A DNA stretch of 64,000 nucleotides from Clostridia bacterium (GTDB taxonomy: Bacteria; Bacillota; Clostridia; UBA1381), in NCBI GenBank assembly GCA_017443895.1, contig JAFSXU010000004.1:1-64000 (forward strand), given 5' to 3'. A program made the translations under genes and the position numbers. The notes under the pieces were generated by a model. The model did no database searches, was not told the DNA's origin, and was given only the letters and a program-made list of their open reading frames with translations. Below are positions 1 through 10,228 of the stretch, in pieces. Positions within the stretch are counted from its first letter, which is position 1. Each line of letters starts with the position of its first letter.

Positions 1-140
1 GATTACGGTAAATTGGTGTGGTCGTAGGGGCAGGTCTCCGTGCCTGCCCGTATCCCCGATAATGCATACCGGGAACGGGAGGGCATGGAAACCCTCCCCT
101 ACAAATTGTGATACCCATTCACCCATATAAACCAAAATTT
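1..140 (+). repeat. Dispersed double-hairpin intergenic repeat, copy 1
   Basis: About 140 bp nearly identical to the copies at 6355-6494 (inverted) and 53290-53430. It holds two adjacent hairpins, one with arms GGGCAGG/CCTGCCC and one with arms GGGAGGG/CCCTCCC. They are bracketed by GTAGGGG and CCCCTAC and followed by a TATAAACCAAAATTT tail. No ORF lies inside. It sits just downstream of the dnaK stop codon and might act as a transcription end for that operon. The left edge may extend beyond the window. Confidence 0.85.
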
Positions 141-148
141 AAAATTGC

Positions 149-2005
<1,857 letters not shown>

Positions 2006-2056
2006 TTACCTCCATTATTGTTTGTTATTGGCTTATTTGTATAATTTTATTTATTC

Positions 2057-2082
2057 AGGAGGAGCAAGCCCCTCCCCTACAT
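2057..2082 (-). repeat. Fragment of the double-hairpin repeat family
   Basis: A short GGAGG-AGCAAGCC-CCTCC hairpin followed by CCTACA lies between grpE and dnaK. It matches the second hairpin of the diverged copy at 45164-45277, including the AGCAAGCC loop. It is too short to be more than a remnant. It may influence mRNA processing between the two heat-shock genes. Confidence 0.5.
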
Positions 2083-2131
2083 TACATTTTGCTGTTTCTT
2101 ACTGTTTTTTGCTCACCTTTGCGAGGATAAA

Positions 2132-2671
2132 TCAGTTTGCAACTTTTACCATACTGTGTCTAACTACCCTGTTGTCTTTGTATTTATAACCACGCATAAG
2201 GTCTTCAACGACGGTGTTATCGTCAATTGTCTCGTCCTCAATGTGCATAACGGCATTGTGGAATACGGGGTCAAATTGCTCGCCCTCTGCTAAAATCGGG
2301 GTTACACCGATATCTGACAGGGCATCGTTAAACTGCTTTAATACCATGTCGATACCCTCTTTTAATTTAAGGGCATCCTCAGATGTTACCTCGGTTTGCA
2401 AGGCGCGCTCTAAATTGTCGCCTATGGGTAAAATCTTTGCCGCAACATCAATTACGGCATCGGCATAACGCTGTTCTTTCTCTTTTTGAGTACGCTTTTT
2501 ATAATTGTCAAATTCGGCATACAAACGCATATATTTATCGTTTGCCTCCTTTAGCTTTGCGTTTAACTCTTCTTCAATGTTTGGTTCTTCGGGGGCTTCT
2601 TCGGCAGGAGTATTTTCTACCTCCTCCAAAACCTCCTCACTAACCTTTTCTTCCTTTTCTTTTTTGCTCAT
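2132..2671 (-). CDS. grpE: Nucleotide exchange factor GrpE
   Basis: GrpE dimers accelerate ADP release from DnaK. The 179-aa protein has the usual layout: a very acidic low-complexity N-terminus of about 35 residues, a long coiled-coil (KLKEANDKYMRLYAEFDNYKKR, broken here by no gap), and a C-terminal beta domain with conserved motifs such as GVTPI and FDPVFHNAV. The family signature DNYKKRTQKE is clear. It lies between hrcA and dnaK on the same strand and is presumably co-transcribed from the CIRCE-controlled promoter. Confidence 0.97.
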   Translation of the reverse strand: MSKKEKEEKVSEEVLEEVENTPAEEAPEEPNIEEELNAKLKEANDKYMRLYAEFDNYKKRTQKEKEQRYADAVIDVAAKILPIGDNLERALQTEVTSEDALKLKEGIDMVLKQFNDALSDIGVTPILAEGEQFDPVFHNAVMHIEDETIDDNTVVEDLMRGYKYKDNRVVRHSMVKVAN

Positions 2672-2707
2672 GTTTTCTGTATTTTCAGTCCTTTCCTATG
2701 CTTATGA

Positions 2708-2766
2708 AATGAATAGTGAATAATGAATAATGAATAATTTTTGAAGAAAAACCTTCGGTTTTTCAG
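2708..2766 (-). repeat. Hairpin plus ATTATTCA-repeat element, copy 1
   Basis: On the minus strand this reads GAAAAACC-loop-GGTTTTTC followed by several ATTATTCA units. A similar arrangement occurs on the plus strand at 6542-6597, where the stem is GAAAAATC/GATTTTTC, so the stem pairing survives a sequence change. Here it separates hrcA from grpE, and its hairpin with U-rich flank may cause partial termination or processing. Confidence 0.55.
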
Positions 2767-2774
2767 TTATTCAC

Positions 2775-3809
2775 CTACCCGTTATTGGTGTAATACCTTA
2801 AAATTTTATCTATCTCGCCCGATATTGTATCAAGGCTTGCAAATACCTTTGAATAGTTCATGCGCTTGGGTCCTATAACGCTTATCTTTCCGCCTCGGTT
2901 ATCACCCAGCGAATAATCAACCGTTACCAAAGAACAATCCTTTAGTATTTCGTCCTCATTTTCAGAGCCGATCTTTGCATGAATACCCTCGCCGTTATCC
3001 GACATTATAAGCCGTCTTAAATTGTCCTTGTTCTCCAGGAACGAGAACATCTTGCCTGCCTTATTGACATCACGGTATTCGGGGTATTTTAGTATTGACT
3101 GCATATTTGAAACATAAATCTCGGTATCATCATCGGTTATCGTTTCAAATACAAACTTCAATACCCTTGCCAAAACCTCTTCATCAAGCTTGGTACGCTC
3201 CTTTATCCTATCGCTTACCTCTCGCATCTTATCAATCGTTACATCCTTTGATGTAAGACCTTTAAGATATTTATTAAGCGCAGTTGCCAATATATTACAT
3301 TCATCATCTGATAATGCCATATTTATGACATGCGACCTAACCGTTTCCGTTACGACAACAACCGTCGTCTTTTCATTGGAGATAGGCACTAAATCAACCT
3401 TACGGAGCATTGACTCGCCTCTTTGCGGTGCGGTTATAATGGTTGCATAGTCGGTTAAAGACGATGCAATGCTTCCCGCATATTTTATGATTTGGTCAAG
3501 CCTTGTTATTCGCATCTGAAACGCTTTTTGAAGCTCAATTATCGCTTCCATTCCCACCTGATACCGCTCCATAAGCGAATTTACATAAAACCTATACCCC
3601 TCGTCCGAGGGAATACGCCCTGCCGATGTGTGCGGCTGGATAAGATAACCCATATCCTCAAGATCTGCCATCTCGTTTCTTATCGTGGCGCTTGATAAAT
3701 TCAAATTATCACGCTTTGATATCGCACGCGATCCGACAGGCTCTGCTGTGCCTATATACTCGTCAATTACTGCTTGAAGGATTTTTCTCTTTCTGTCACT
3801 TAAATCCAT
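2775..3809 (-). CDS. hrcA: Heat-inducible transcription repressor HrcA
   Basis: HrcA binds the CIRCE operator as a dimer and represses class I heat-shock genes; GroEL helps keep it active. The 344-aa protein has an N-terminal winged helix (VGSRAISKRDNLNLSSATIRNEMADLEDMGYL, typical HrcA) and the characteristic SAGRIPSDEGYRFYV segment (motifs are given here without the full stretch between them), followed by a GAF-like dimerisation region. The start codon follows AAGGAG. It is the first gene of the operon and lies immediately behind a perfect CIRCE element, so it is autoregulated. Confidence 0.98.
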   Translation of the reverse strand: MDLSDRKRKILQAVIDEYIGTAEPVGSRAISKRDNLNLSSATIRNEMADLEDMGYLIQPHTSAGRIPSDEGYRFYVNSLMERYQVGMEAIIELQKAFQMRITRLDQIIKYAGSIASSLTDYATIITAPQRGESMLRKVDLVPISNEKTTVVVVTETVRSHVINMALSDDECNILATALNKYLKGLTSKDVTIDKMREVSDRIKERTKLDEEVLARVLKFVFETITDDDTEIYVSNMQSILKYPEYRDVNKAGKMFSFLENKDNLRRLIMSDNGEGIHAKIGSENEDEILKDCSLVTVDYSLGDNRGGKISVIGPKRMNYSKVFASLDTISGEIDKILRYYTNNG

Positions 3810-3831
3810 CTATAATCAACTCCTTATTTTG

Positions 3832-3858
3832 TTAGCACTCAACACCCTTGAGTGCTAA
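3832..3858 (-). promoter_or_regulatory. CIRCE operator (HrcA binding site)
   Basis: Perfect 9-bp inverted repeat TTAGCACTC - 9 nt - GAGTGCTAA, identical to the CIRCE consensus. It lies 22 bp upstream of the hrcA start and just downstream of the predicted -10. Confidence 0.98.
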
Positions 3859-3865
3859 CAAGTAT

Positions 3866-3894
3866 AATTTACCACCTTTACCCACTATTGTCAA
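3866..3894 (-). promoter_or_regulatory. Housekeeping-type promoter of hrcA-grpE-dnaK
   Basis: On the minus strand TTGACA (3889-3894), a 17-bp spacer and TAAATT (3866-3871) form a SigA-type promoter whose start region runs into CIRCE. Confidence 0.75.
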
Positions 3895-4019
3895 GTAGAT
3901 TTTAAACTGTTTAAAAATTGTTCACAAATGTTTAAATTTGTTCATTTTATGGGCGTGATTTGACATATACGCTTTTTTTTGCTAAACTATATATAATATT
4001 GTATAGAAAGGCAATTTTT

Positions 4020-4811
4020 ATGAAGGTTTTATGTATAGGCGATGTGGTAAGCCGTGTTGGTCGGGATATGCTATTTCGCTATATTGAGGATATACAGTAC
4101 AAATACAGCATTGATTTTATAATCGCAAACGGAGAAAACGCCGCGCACGGAAACGGTATGGGGCAAAATGAATATGACGAGCTTATGAACGCAGGCGTTG
4201 ATGTTGTTACAATGGGAAACCACACCTGGGGGCATTTCAGGCAAATTTCACAAATGATGGAAAACGGCGCAAGCATTGTGCGCCCATTAAATTACAGCGG
4301 TGTGGTCCCGGGCGAGGGCGCAAGCATTTTCACCGCAAAAAACGGAAAAAAAGTAGGCGTTATTAACCTTATCGGCAGAACTTTTATGCATATGCCTGCC
4401 GATTCGCCGTTTGTTATGGGAATGAACAAGATTGAGGAGCTAAGAAAAACCACAAATATAATATTTGTAGATTTCCATGCCGAGGCAACTTCTGAAAAAG
4501 AGGCTTTGGGTTATTATTTTGACGGTTTGGTAAGCGCGGTGTTCGGAACGCACACCCATGTGCAGACTGCCGATGATACGGTTTTGCCAAAGGGTACAGG
4601 CTATATAAGCGACCTTGGAATGACAGGACCTATAATATCGGTGCTTGGTATTGACAAGGATAATATAATAGAAAGATTTGTAAACGGAACGCCCAATAAG
4701 TCGCTTGTTGCAAAGGGCAAGGGTCAGTTTTGCGCCTGTATTTTCACTGTTGACGATGAAACAGGGCTTTGCACAGGCACGGAACGAATATACATAAGAG
4801 AAAAGGATTAA
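4020..4811 (+). CDS. ymdB: YmdB-family metallophosphoesterase
   Basis: Member of the TIGR00282/YmdB family, which hydrolyses 2',3'-cyclic nucleotides in Bacillus and affects biofilm and motility decisions. The product has the dinuclear-metal motifs expected: GDVV near residue 7, NGENAAHG, MGNHTWG, DFHAEATSEK and GTHTHVQTAD. The family-typical GMTGP sequence follows. At 263 aa it matches the usual length. I chose the ATG at 4020 because AGAAAGG lies upstream and the protein then begins MKVLCIGDVV; an upstream in-frame start at 3960 would add 20 unrelated residues. It is transcribed divergently from hrcA. Confidence 0.93.
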   Translation: MKVLCIGDVVSRVGRDMLFRYIEDIQYKYSIDFIIANGENAAHGNGMGQNEYDELMNAGVDVVTMGNHTWGHFRQISQMMENGASIVRPLNYSGVVPGEGASIFTAKNGKKVGVINLIGRTFMHMPADSPFVMGMNKIEELRKTTNIIFVDFHAEATSEKEALGYYFDGLVSAVFGTHTHVQTADDTVLPKGTGYISDLGMTGPIISVLGIDKDNIIERFVNGTPNKSLVAKGKGQFCACIFTVDDETGLCTGTERIYIREKD

Positions 4812-4828
4812 CTTGATTGACTTTAAAT

Positions 4829-4878
4829 TCCCCATATGGTATTATTATCTAAAGAGATAATAATACGGGGGATTTTTT
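4829..4878 (+). terminator. Strong stem-loop with T-run between ymdB and the L,D-transpeptidase gene
   Basis: TCCCC...GTATTATTATC pairs with GATAATAATAC..GGGGGA, followed by TTTTTT. It ends four bases before the next start codon, and its 3' arm carries the only SD-like G-run for that gene. Confidence 0.85.
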
Positions 4879-4881
4879 AGT

Positions 4882-6279
4882 ATGAAAACATTAAAACAGC
4901 TTTTGTCAGCCAGTATTTTAACAGCATTATGTCTTAGCTCAACTTTTGCAGGCGCCCAGCCGCTAACTTCACCCACACCGTCCGCTTCACCCGATGCAAA
5001 AAGCACGGAGGGCGTTACCGAAATTGCACAGGCAACTCCTGATGCTGCGGAAAATTCGGACAGTCCCGAGGATATTTTGACAGAGGAAACAGAGGATAAT
5101 ACTCCATCCCCTGCCCCGTCACCTACTGTCACCCCTGCGGATAAGTACATATCAGACACACTCGATTTCCATATAGTTATGGCATACAGAAAGTATGTAA
5201 GGGACTCGTTTATAAAGCTTGAGGTTTATGATAAGGACAACAACCTTGTCGGAACGGAGCGTGAATGGGTCGGCGGTGTAACAAAAACGGTTGATTTGCA
5301 CTTCGATGTGCCCGACTACCGCTTAGGCGACACATTTACCGTTAAGCTTGTTGAGGGTGCCGAAACTCTTTCATACTATGACAGTAAAATAAAGCCCGGC
5401 GAGAGCTTTAATATTACTACCAACTACTACAACAACTCAAAAGGCGAGTTTGTGGCAGGAAATAAATTTAATTTTAACGCCGTACCTAACTGGGAAAAAG
5501 AGGTTGTTGTATATGTTGAGGGCGAACAGCTCACACTAAAGCCAAGGGCAAGAATTGTAAACGACAGAACTTTAATACCTGTCCGTCAGGTAGCTGACGC
5601 AATGGGTATTGATGTTTTCTATAATCCCAAATACGACAGTGTTGTGTGCTCGGTCGGAGATGATGAGATAATATTTAATCTCGGCACAAAATACGCCACA
5701 TTCTTTGGCAAGGATTTATACCTTGATGTTGCGCCCTGCTATATTCAAAACTCGACATACATACCTGCAAGATACCTCGCAGAAGCATTTGATGCGTCTA
5801 TAAAGTCCGAGGACTACGGCGACCATATTGATGTTATTATCGGCGAGAGTAAAAAGGTCAGGGACTATATGGCTAAAAACCCCGTAAATAAGTGGAACAT
5901 ATCAAGCCGTACAAATTATATGGTTTGGGTTTCAAAATCGGAGTATAAGGTACGCCTTTATCAAGGCTCAAAGAATAAATGGAAGCTTATTCATACCGCG
6001 CCCTGCGCCATAGGCGCACCGGGGACGCCTACCGTTACAGGCTCATTTGAGTATATCGAGAGAACGCAGTGGGATTACGGCACATACTATGTAGGACCTG
6101 TTTTGCGTTTTTATAACGGCTATGCCCTGCACTCGACACTGCTCTATTACGGAGGCGGTGAATATGACGGCAGAGTCGGCGTTCAGATTTCACACGGCTG
6201 TGTAAGAATGCACCCGTCGGATATTAACCTTATCGCAAACACGATACCGTTCAGAACAAGAATTTATATTACGGAATAA
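4882..6279 (+). CDS. Exported L,D-transpeptidase with copper-amine-oxidase-like stalk domain
   Basis: Likely cross-links or modifies peptidoglycan outside the membrane. The 465-aa protein has a signal peptide (about residues 1-25, ending near TFAGA), a Pro/Thr/Ser-rich acidic linker (26-85), a beta-sandwich-like region, then a copper amine oxidase N-terminal-like domain at about 205-310 (ARIVNDRTLIPVRQVADAMG, here at its full 20 residues). A YkuD L,D-transpeptidase domain (about 345-465) carries the active-site motif ISHGCVRMHPSD with the catalytic Cys. The stalk domain is common on clostridial surface proteins and probably positions the enzyme in the wall. The start sits directly behind a terminator-like hairpin containing its ribosome-binding G-run. 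Confidence 0.9.
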   Translation: MKTLKQLLSASILTALCLSSTFAGAQPLTSPTPSASPDAKSTEGVTEIAQATPDAAENSDSPEDILTEETEDNTPSPAPSPTVTPADKYISDTLDFHIVMAYRKYVRDSFIKLEVYDKDNNLVGTEREWVGGVTKTVDLHFDVPDYRLGDTFTVKLVEGAETLSYYDSKIKPGESFNITTNYYNNSKGEFVAGNKFNFNAVPNWEKEVVVYVEGEQLTLKPRARIVNDRTLIPVRQVADAMGIDVFYNPKYDSVVCSVGDDEIIFNLGTKYATFFGKDLYLDVAPCYIQNSTYIPARYLAEAFDASIKSEDYGDHIDVIIGESKKVRDYMAKNPVNKWNISSRTNYMVWVSKSEYKVRLYQGSKNKWKLIHTAPCAIGAPGTPTVTGSFEYIERTQWDYGTYYVGPVLRFYNGYALHSTLLYYGGGEYDGRVGVQISHGCVRMHPSDINLIANTIPFRTRIYITE

Positions 6280-6289
6280 TGTAAAATTT

Positions 6290-6324
6290 GGGGCTGTTGC
6301 ATAAAAATGTATACAGTCCCTTTT
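6290..6324 (+). terminator. Intrinsic terminator after the L,D-transpeptidase gene
   Basis: GGGGCTGT pairs with ACAGTCCC (one G-U) and is followed by TTTT, 11 bases after the stop codon. Confidence 0.65.
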
Positions 6325-6354
6325 ATATGCAATATTTTATCGGATTTTAATATA

Positions 6355-6494
6355 AATTTTGGTTTATATGTGTAAATGGGGATCACGATTTGTAGGGGAG
6401 GGTTTCCATGCCCTCCCGTTCCCAGTATGCATTATCGGGGATACGGGCAGGCACGGAGACCTGCCCCTACGACCACACCAATTTACCGTAATCA
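6355..6494 (-). repeat. Dispersed double-hairpin intergenic repeat, copy 2 (inverted)
   Basis: Near-exact reverse complement of the 1-140 copy, with both GC-rich hairpins, GTAGGGG/CCCCTAC brackets and the AAATTTTGGTTTATA end. It lies in the 444-bp gap between two convergent genes. The rest of this gap holds two terminators and an ATTATTCA element; I see no gene in it. Confidence 0.87.
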
Positions 6495-6541
6495 AAACGG
6501 TATGCTAAATCAAAATTTACCCCCAACCGCCATATTATAGA

Positions 6542-6597
6542 AAAATCGGAGATTTTTCCACCATAATTATTCATTATTCATCATTCATTATTCATTT
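6542..6597 (+). repeat. Hairpin plus ATTATTCA-repeat element, copy 2
   Basis: GAAAAATC-GGA-GATTTTTC followed by several ATTATTCA/ATTCATC units. It corresponds to the minus-strand element at 2708-2766. Confidence 0.5.
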
Positions 6598-6641
6598 AAT
6601 CAAAATTACCCCGCTAAACCAAAATTTAACTGTTTCAGGCA

Positions 6642-6676
6642 TACAAAAAGAGCGGACAACGATCCGCTCTTTTGTA
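6642..6676 (-). terminator. Intrinsic terminator of the decarboxylase operon
   Basis: TACAAAAAGAGCGGA pairs with TCCGCTCTTTTGTA around a short loop. A/T runs on both sides make it usable from both strands. It sits 48 bp past the last gene of the operon. Confidence 0.85.
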
Positions 6677-6723
6677 TATAACGGCACTTGCTACCCCAAC
6701 AATACAAATGCCATTTTTACAAA

Positions 6724-8121
6724 TCAAACAGGGTATACCTTATTTTCCTCGTCTAAAAGACCTGCGTCAATTTTATATTTTTGTGCGCGTCTATACTCAA
6801 AGAACTTAACTGCAACCTGACCGAACAGGGCGTATGATAATACATCCTCCTCCTGCTCAATCCACTCTGCGCATTCTTTCCTAAGCTTATCAAGCTCAGG
6901 AGCAAGAGTATCTGCGTAACGGCAAGTAATTCTTTCCTCGTCGCCGATTACTTTCTTTACAATCTCGTCTGAAATCGGTGCAGGAGTTCTGCCGTACTCG
7001 CCTCTTACAATACCCTTTGTTTCGTTAGGTATCATCTTATATCTCTCGCCTGTTATGACATTCATAACTGCCTGTGTACCGACAATCTGTGATGACGGTG
7101 TTACAAGCGGAGGATAGCCCAAGTCTGCACGAACTCTCGGTACTTCCTTTAATACCTCGGCAAACTTATCCTCCTGTCCCATATTCTTTAACTGCGATAC
7201 CATATTTGAAAGCATACCGCCCGGTACCTGATACTTCAATGTATTTATATCAACGCCCAATACCTTTGTATTCATAAGTCCCGATTCAAGGTATTTCTGT
7301 CTTAACGGTGCAAAGTATTCGGTAATCTCTGTTAATTTATCAAGGTCAAGACCTGTATCGTACTCCGTTCCCTTTAATGCCGCAACCATCGGTTCTGTCG
7401 GTGGCTGGGAGGTACCCATAGCCATTGGCGAAATTGCACAGTCGATAACATCTACGCCTGCCTCAATTGCCTTTAGATATGTCATTGACGCAACGCCCGA
7501 TGTATAATGTGTATGGAGCTGGATAGGTACTTTTACCGCCTGCTTCATTTTTGAAACAAGGTCATATGCGGTATACGGGAGCAAAAGTCCCGACATATCC
7601 TTGATACAGATTGAATCTGCACCCATATCTTCAAGCTGTTTTGCAAGCTCTACAAACTTATCGTTTGTATGGTAGTCTGATAATGTGTAGCAAACGGTTG
7701 CCTGGAGGTGTCCGCCCTCCTTTTTACAAGCATTGATTGCACATTCAAGGTTACGAACATCGTTTAAGGCGTCAAATATTCTTAAAATATCAACGCCGTT
7801 TGCAATTGATTTCTGTACAAAGTATTCAACAACATCATCTGCGTAGTGTCTGTAACCTAAGATATTCTGACCACGGAAAAGCATTTGGATAGGTGTGTTC
7901 TTTGCCTTCTCCTTAATTTTTCTGAGTCTATCCCACGGGTCTTCATTTAAAAATCTCAAACACGAGTCAAAAGTTGCTCCGCCCCATGCTTCAAGTGAAT
8001 GATAACCAATTTTATCAAGCTTCTCAACGATAGGAAGAATTTGTTCGGTTGTCATTCTTGTAGCGATAAGTGACTGATGAGCATCTCTTAAGACTGTTTC
8101 TGTAATTCCTACTTTTGCCAT
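6724..8121 (-). CDS. oadA: Biotin-dependent carboxyltransferase subunit, OadA / transcarboxylase 5S type
   Basis: Transfers carboxyl between oxaloacetate (or pyruvate) and carboxybiotin. The 465-aa protein has the HMGL-like TIM barrel (start to about 270: TVLRDAHQSL, LEAWGGATFD, GQNILGYRHY, DALNDVRN, CIKDMSG, LHTHYTSG) followed by the conserved carboxylase domain (PGGMLSNM, VTPSSQIVGTQAV). The metal and lysine-carboxylation motifs typical of pyruvate carboxylase C-terminal halves are present. It ends without a biotinyl domain, so it must use the separate carrier encoded two genes upstream. Together with the 12S-like subunit at the head of the operon it could form a methylmalonyl-CoA:pyruvate transcarboxylase-like system or act as a Na+ oxaloacetate decarboxylase alpha chain. 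Start supported by AAGGAG. Confidence 0.93.
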   Translation of the reverse strand: MAKVGITETVLRDAHQSLIATRMTTEQILPIVEKLDKIGYHSLEAWGGATFDSCLRFLNEDPWDRLRKIKEKAKNTPIQMLFRGQNILGYRHYADDVVEYFVQKSIANGVDILRIFDALNDVRNLECAINACKKEGGHLQATVCYTLSDYHTNDKFVELAKQLEDMGADSICIKDMSGLLLPYTAYDLVSKMKQAVKVPIQLHTHYTSGVASMTYLKAIEAGVDVIDCAISPMAMGTSQPPTEPMVAALKGTEYDTGLDLDKLTEITEYFAPLRQKYLESGLMNTKVLGVDINTLKYQVPGGMLSNMVSQLKNMGQEDKFAEVLKEVPRVRADLGYPPLVTPSSQIVGTQAVMNVITGERYKMIPNETKGIVRGEYGRTPAPISDEIVKKVIGDEERITCRYADTLAPELDKLRKECAEWIEQEEDVLSYALFGQVAVKFFEYRRAQKYKIDAGLLDEENKVYPV

Positions 8122-8166
8122 TTATTTGTCACTCTCCTTATCTCTAAAATATGAGTATTTCCTATA

Positions 8167-9417
8167 TTATTTAAACATTGCAAGGAATACGCCTGCGGCA
8201 ACCGCAGAGCCGATAACTCCCGCAACATTCGGGCCCATTGCGTGCATCAACAAAAAGTTTGACGGATTTTCTTTCTGTCCTACCTGCTGTGACACTCTTG
8301 CCGCCATTGGTACGGCGGATACACCTGCCGAGCCGATAAGCGGATTTACCTTTCCGCCTGTTACGGCGTACATGATATTTCCCAAAAGCAAGCCGCCAAA
8401 GGTTGAAAATGCAAACGCAATAAGTCCAAGAGCTATTATGCCCAATGTCTGCGGAGTTAAAAACTGCTCCGCTGTAGCGGTTGCACCAACGGTGATACCT
8501 AAGAATATTGTTACGATATTCATAAGCTCGTTTTGCATAGTCTTACCAATTCTGTCAACAACGCCCGATTCCTTTGCAAGGTTACCAAGCATTAAACAAC
8601 CCAAAAGCGATACTGCATCGGGAACGATAAGTCCTACAACTATTGTAACGATAATCGGGAACAAAATCTTCTCCGTCTTTGAAACAGGTCGTAACTGTTT
8701 CATTACCACGCTTCTTGACTTCTTTGTTGTCATAGCCTTCATAATCGGCGGTTGAATAACCGGAATAAGAGCCATATACGAATATGCCGCAATTGCAATT
8801 GCAGGTAAAAGTGCAGGTGCCAAGGTCTTTGTTACGAAAATCGCCGTAGGACCGTCTGCACCGCCGATAATACCAATTGCCGCCGCATCACGAACATCAA
8901 AGCCCAAGCCCATTGCACCCAATATAAGCGCCATAAAGAATGCCGCAAACACACCAAACTGCGCCGCCGCACCCAGTAAAAGGCTCTTCGGGTTTGCTAT
9001 AAGCGGACCGAAGTCTGTCATATAACCGATACCCATAAAGATAAGCGGTGGATAAATTCCAAGCTTAACGCCCAAATACAGAATATCCAAAAGACCGCCC
9101 TTTGAGGCAATCATCTGCATATCCAAGTCGTGACCGTCGATTAAATACTGCGGATCAATGAAGAACTGCGGATGCATAAGTCTTTGACCCAATTCCATAG
9201 GCAGGTTTGTAAGAAGCATACCAAACGCTATAGGTAACAGTAACAACGGCTCGAATTTCTTTACTATTGCTAAATATAACAGGACACAGGCAACCACAAG
9301 CATTAACGGTGTTCCGATAACCTGTAGGATGTTACCCTGCTGCATAGCCTCCCCCATTTGGCGGAGCATCTGCGCAAGTCCTGTATTATTCATAAAGTTT
9401 ATAATACTTTCTAACAC
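8167..9417 (-). CDS. oadB: Na+-translocating decarboxylase beta subunit
   Basis: Integral membrane subunit that decarboxylates carboxybiotin and pumps Na+ outward, shared by oxaloacetate, methylmalonyl-CoA and glutaconyl-CoA decarboxylases. The 416-aa polytopic protein contains family motifs [24 protein letters not shown] and [13 protein letters not shown], and a C-terminal [15 protein letters not shown] stretch. The start appears to be GTG with AAAGGGG 11 bases upstream; an in-frame ATG eight codons later is the alternative. It follows the biotin carrier gene by 40 bp in the same operon. Confidence 0.95.
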   Translation of the reverse strand: MLESIINFMNNTGLAQMLRQMGEAMQQGNILQVIGTPLMLVVACVLLYLAIVKKFEPLLLLPIAFGMLLTNLPMELGQRLMHPQFFIDPQYLIDGHDLDMQMIASKGGLLDILYLGVKLGIYPPLIFMGIGYMTDFGPLIANPKSLLLGAAAQFGVFAAFFMALILGAMGLGFDVRDAAAIGIIGGADGPTAIFVTKTLAPALLPAIAIAAYSYMALIPVIQPPIMKAMTTKKSRSVVMKQLRPVSKTEKILFPIIVTIVVGLIVPDAVSLLGCLMLGNLAKESGVVDRIGKTMQNELMNIVTIFLGITVGATATAEQFLTPQTLGIIALGLIAFAFSTFGGLLLGNIMYAVTGGKVNPLIGSAGVSAVPMAARVSQQVGQKENPSNFLLMHAMGPNVAGVIGSAVAAGVFLAMFK

Positions 9418-9457
9418 TTTTTATGTTACCCCTTTCTATTAACTTTGAGTCCTCAAC

Positions 9458-9844
9458 TTAGTTTATAGAAACGAGTACATCGCCTGTGTTTACGCTATCG
9501 CCCTGTGATGCAGATACGCCTGCAACAGTTCCGTCAACACCTGCATAAATTTCATTTTCCATCTTCATTGCCTCTAATACTGCAACGACTGTATCTTTTT
9601 TAACTGCATCGCCTGCATTAACCTTTATTGCAACAATTGTACCCGGCATCGGAGCCTTTACCTGTGTTGCACCGGCTACAGGTGCAGCTTTCGGTGCTGC
9701 TGCTTTCGGTGCAGGAGCAGGGGCTGCCGCTACAGGTGCAGCCGCAACAGGAGCTGCTACAGGTGCAGATGTTGCAACACCGCCAACTTCCTCTACATCA
9801 ACCTCATAAGTATTTCCGTTTACTGTGATATTAAACTTTCTCAT
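9458..9844 (-). CDS. Biotin carboxyl carrier protein of the decarboxylase
   Basis: Carries carboxybiotin between the carboxyltransferases and the membrane pump. The 128-aa protein has a short N-terminal beta segment (residues 1-20), an Ala/Pro-rich flexible linker (about 26-58, built from PVAA and PKAA units), and a biotinyl domain with the AMKMEN motif; the biotinylated Lys is residue 94. This matches GcdC/MmdC and the 1.3S subunit of transcarboxylase. GGAGG precedes the ATG. It lies between the gamma- and beta-subunit genes. Confidence 0.95.
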   Translation of the reverse strand: MRKFNITVNGNTYEVDVEEVGGVATSAPVAAPVAAAPVAAAPAPAPKAAAPKAAPVAGATQVKAPMPGTIVAIKVNAGDAVKKDTVVAVLEAMKMENEIYAGVDGTVAGVSASQGDSVNTGDVLVSIN

Positions 9845-9856
9845 TTAATTTTCCTC

Positions 9857-10207
9857 CTAAAATCTATTATCTATCGTCTCACGAATTCCTGCGCCGTTCC
9901 ATGCCGAGCGCTTTTTGCCAACTCGTCTGTATGACTTAATCTGCAAGTTATATGTTGAAGTGTTAAGGCTTGATGCAATCGCCGCTGTTAAGACGGCTAT
10001 TAGCTCGCCCTCATCAATATCGTCTGTTTTTGCCTCTGCCACAGGCTCCGGCTCTACAACTTGCGTCTCCACCGGCTTTGGCTCTTTATAGAACACCGCC
10101 TTCATTATATGGAGAACTATCATAAGTATTATAAGTACGGCAAACACCGTACCAAGTCCGACAACGGCTGTTTCGGCGCCCTGCGCTAAAGCTTCACTAA
10201 TTGACAT
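9857..10207 (-). CDS. Decarboxylase gamma/delta subunit (OadG family)
   Basis: Small single-span membrane protein that assembles the Na+ decarboxylase. The 116-aa product has one transmembrane helix (about residues 14-36, VVGLGTVFAVLIILMIVL), a Pro/Glu linker, and a C-terminal segment typical of OadG/MmdD (ELIAVLTAAIAS, then SYRRVGKKRSAWNGAG). A strong AAGGAGG supports the start. The gene is 21 bp after mmdA and 12 bp before the biotin carrier gene. Confidence 0.87.
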   Translation of the reverse strand: MSISEALAQGAETAVVGLGTVFAVLIILMIVLHIMKAVFYKEPKPVETQVVEPEPVAEAKTDDIDEGELIAVLTAAIASSLNTSTYNLQIKSYRRVGKKRSAWNGAGIRETIDNRF

Positions 10208-10228
10208 TTTGCATATCCTCCTTATTCT

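Noticed and set aside
1-148. A dnaJ gene downstream of dnaK
   Set aside because: Only the dispersed repeat lies between dnaK and the window edge; dnaJ could lie outside but nothing here shows it.
4440-4835. A 131-codon minus-strand ORF over the ymdB 3' half
   Set aside because: It is antisense to a well-supported conserved gene and shows no domain or ribosome site.
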